A stretch of DNA of 64,000 nt from contig SSBO01000001.1 of the NCBI GenBank assembly GCA_005281725.1, positions 10,975,776 to 11,039,775 of the forward strand. Direction: 5' to 3'. Position numbers and translations under genes: made by a program. The DNA is from Wuchereria bancrofti (lineage: Eukaryota; Nematoda; Chromadorea; Rhabditida; Onchocercidae). Positions within the stretch are counted from its first letter, which is position 1; each line of letters begins with the position of its first letter. Below the pieces are notes generated by a model. The model had not been told where the DNA came from and made no database searches. It saw nothing but the letters and a program-made list of their open reading frames with translations. This document shows positions 61,395-64,000 of this stretch, piece after piece.

Positions 61395-63123
61395 GGTTAG
61401 CGCTTAAATTTTCTGTTATTAAAATGTAGGTGAAATGGAAGTACTTTGAAACAGAGAGATGGGTTATTTTTTGTTGACATTTGTTGGAACTATTCATATG
61501 CAAGCATTATATAAGCATTATTCAAGAAGTGAATTGCTGAACAGAAAAGAAGTTCTTGTCTTGCACTTATTGTTCGATAAATGAATTTTGGGTTGACTGA
61601 GTTATAATTTCAGTTTATTCATTTGATACCGTTTATTTTAGTAGGAAAATGAGTTGAACTTTGGCCTTTTAATTTTAATTGATTTTAGGTTCACTTTCAG
61701 CCGAAATCAATTGTGAGAAGTGTTGAGGACGATTCGGTGACATCACGGGTTTTAAAGCATTTCGTGCTGGTAGTTTGTCTTGCGGTATCTGACGATTTTG
61801 TCCTTGAATTGGACTATTCACAACTATTGCCATTCTGTAAATAAATTTATGTATATATTTGATGATATTATTATAGCTTCGATCTCATTATTGATTTTAA
61901 GTAGGAGAAAAAAAGATTACCTAAAGAAGAAAAATTTCTTTGAGATTTATGTCTATCATTACTGAACATTCTACTGATAGTTATACATTCGGATGTTCAG
62001 TCTATAAAAGCATATATTAAAAGTTCTGAGAAAAAATAACGTTTAAAAGATTAAATGTTTTCTCTTTAAAGATATTACATTGTACAGAGTCGTTTCATTC
62101 ATTTTGTTTTTGACATATCAGGATAATTATGGATGAACTATATTATAAAGTTATTTTTAGCTTCATGTTGCTTTATTATTATAATGAGTATTGTTTAAAT
62201 TTATTTGATTTTTGCTCTAAACTACTTATATATGCATGAAATTCTTTGTTAAGTATTGATTTATTGAATTGAACCATGATTTATTGAATTGAAGAATGAA
62301 ATGATACTAACACTTAGATCACAATTATTTATGTTTGTTTGTTTTGAAGAATTAAAAAACACAAAGTAGGAGACAATTTTGAAAAATAAATCTGATAGAG
62401 CGAATAATTATGTTGCGAATATATTTACATTTGCATGGGCATTTTTGTTTGGTAATAGCTAATCATCCAAAGTGAAAAAAGAGAGATGAAGTAAATTTGT
62501 TAAATGTAAGTTTACAGTAAGACTTCTTTACAAAAGAATATTTTGGGGTTTGAATTATTCAGGTTTTCATATTGTATAAAATTTATATCATGTTTCTAGT
62601 TGATTATAATTAACTATATTACATTTATTTGTAGATGAAATTTGAAATTGTTCTTAATTTTCAAATGATATTATGATTAACTATGCATTTCTTTTCTATA
62701 ATAATTGGATCTTTGTATAAATATATGATGAAGTACAATAAGCTAAAATTCATGAAATCAATGGCTGCAATATGTCTAATACAAATCAAAAATGTGTGAT
62801 AGTGAAATTAGTTATTATTTATGTTTAATTATGTTTAATTATAAATTATTATTTATGTTTAATTATCATAGAACATTTAAAGTGTGATATCAAGTTAGAA
62901 TTAATACAAATATGATACTTATAGTGCTATGAAGTGACTAACTGATAAGCAATTTAATATCTAGAATTATTACACTTTAATTCTATAAAATTTAGAAGTA
63001 TTACTTTTTAGTTTTATTAATCTAAAAGTATTACTCTTTAATTTTATTGATCTAGAAAGTCTTACTTTGTAGTTTTATTGAATGATATCAAGTTTGCAAG
63101 TTTTCGGCTCTTAGCCATTTGCC
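61395..63123. other. Intergenic region without a supported gene
   Basis: Contains the TM2D2 3' UTR with AATAAA at 61840-61845. From about 62990 to 63085 a loose threefold repeat of TTACTTTTTAGTTTTATTAATCTA type occurs. No gene was seen. Confidence 0.5.
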
Positions 63124-63808
63124 ATGTTCAAGTTAGTAGTAACTGCACGGCTGTTCCATTGCTTCTTCAATAATTCTTCCAATCGTTCCATTTCTTCATC
63201 TTCTCTATTTTCATTTCTAGTGCTATCATCAATTTGGCTTAAATTTCTTAACTTACTTCTTTTGGCTTTGGCTACATCACAATTTAGTTCTGGCACATTA
63301 CTACTACAGTCACAGCCACGAGGATTAGATACTGAACAATGTCAGACGAATAATCCTGGTGATTGTAATCCATACTCATGTCGTGGTACCTGTGAAGGAC
63401 GATATGTTCGATTTTGGGATAGCAGACTAAAAATTGATCGAACTGTAAAAAGTTGTCAATGTATGCAGGTAATATCAATTATTGTTGTTATAAAAAATTA
63501 AATTATTATTTTTTGTTTTCTTTTTTTTTTTTTTTATACTTAACAAATAAATGTAATGAACAAGACTTTTGTAATCTCTGATTTGAATTTGAATTTGAAA
63601 TTTGAAGAATTTGAAAGAATGTAATATTGCATTTCAAAATTTAGAAAGATAACTTAAAAATTGACTTCTTATTCATCTTTTTGAAAATTATCAATTATTT
63701 GAAATATATTTGAATTCCAATTATCCATCATTTTATTTCAGTTAATAATCTTATCAATTAAAATTATAATTTTCTTTTTCTCTACTTCTTCATATTTTTT
63801 TGCAGTAA
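63124..63808 (+). CDS. Small secreted Cys-rich protein, unknown family
   Basis: I do not recognise this protein. The exon 63124-63468 and the stop codon at 63806-63808, which opens the next exon, give 115 residues. A strong hydrophobic signal segment (IWLKFLNLLLLALATSQ) is followed by a short domain with six Cys: CQTNNPGDC, NPYSCRGTC and a final CQC. The spacing C-x7-C-x4-C-x3-C then C-x-C recalls compact disulfide folds but matches no family I can name. The first 30 or so residues from ATG 63124 are odd for a signal peptide. An excellent acceptor TTTTCATTTCTAG at 63208-63220 suggests that the true first coding exon lies upstream and supplies the A of an ATG joined to TG at 63221, giving a clean signal peptide. 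An opposite-strand open frame at 63111-63296 overlaps the 5' part. Confidence 0.55.
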
Positions 63809-64000
63809 ATATTCTGATGACATTTAGCGCCAACTTATATCAGTTATTTGCACTTAGCCATATAATAATGATAATAAAATGTGTTCTTATATTGTTAAAA
63901 AAACAATAACAAGCATTCTTCTTTTTTATTTATTTACTTTTTAATTTAAACAATTTTAACATTTATTGCTATACACTTTCAATCATAAATACATACTTTC
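63809..64000. other. 3' UTR and downstream sequence
   Basis: Contains AATAAA near 63874 (ATGATAATAAAATG), a plausible polyadenylation signal for the Cys-rich gene. Nothing else was seen before the window end. Confidence 0.5.

Noticed and set aside
63111..63296. Minus-strand open frame with charged, coiled-coil-like sequence (DEEMERLEELLKKQW)
   Set aside because: It is the antisense of the signal-peptide exon. No flanking splice chain or start context was found, whereas the plus strand has signal peptide and Cys pattern. Kept as the main alternative.

Overview
This is AT-rich eukaryotic DNA with many poly-A and poly-T runs, small exons, GT-AG introns with short TTTCAG-type acceptors, and acceptor-like TTTCAG or TTTTAG sites a few bases upstream of several start codons, as expected for spliced-leader trans-splicing. 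With the gene content, this points to a nematode, probably a parasitic clade III (filarial or spirurid-like) species. That assignment is inference. No transposase, virus, CRISPR array, rRNA or confident tRNA was seen. A run of 311 Ns marks an assembly gap at 28189-28499. All exon models were built by hand by checking splice sites and reading phase; none was confirmed by RNA data or a database search.

Layout. 105-4798 (+): 3' part of a 14-exon, Gln/Pro-rich gene of unknown function. 6795-14446 (-): complete 19-exon eIF3a. 17376-25985 (+): three-exon mitochondrial lysine methyltransferase of the ATPSCKMT/FAM173 family, whose 7.7 kb first intron holds a complete intronless SPX-EXS (XPR1-like) phosphate exporter gene at 21301-23469. 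25986-29575: gene-poor, with the gap. 29576-30810 (-): Ly6/three-finger protein. 31321-33279 (+): dual-specificity phosphatase with a tandemly expanded first intron and two unassigned exon-like segments downstream. 34388-37948 (-): GT31 glycosyltransferase. 39663-43236 (-): a seven-exon gene, assembled here, for a small type I membrane glycoprotein. 43237-48090: gene-poor and repeat-rich. 48091-48610 (+): small tail-anchored protein. 49263-51253 (-): secreted or signal-anchored acidic protein. 52126-61394 (+): four conserved genes in a row, RPRD1-type CID protein, DRG1, SDHAF2 and TM2D2, each with an acceptor-like site just upstream of its ATG, which suggests an operon. 63124-63808 (+): small secreted Cys-rich protein.

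The conserved genes are housekeeping: translation (eIF3a, DRG1), RNA polymerase II CTD binding (RPRD1), mitochondria (SDHAF2, ATPSCKMT) and phosphate export (XPR1). Between them lie rapidly evolving genes for secreted or membrane proteins without recognised homologues. Many introns carry tandem arrays with units of about 29-300 bp. In at least two genes the repeated unit includes an exon-intron junction, so array growth has copied splice sites. The most novel items are the type I glycoprotein gene, the junction-copying arrays, the nested XPR1-like gene and the candidate operon.
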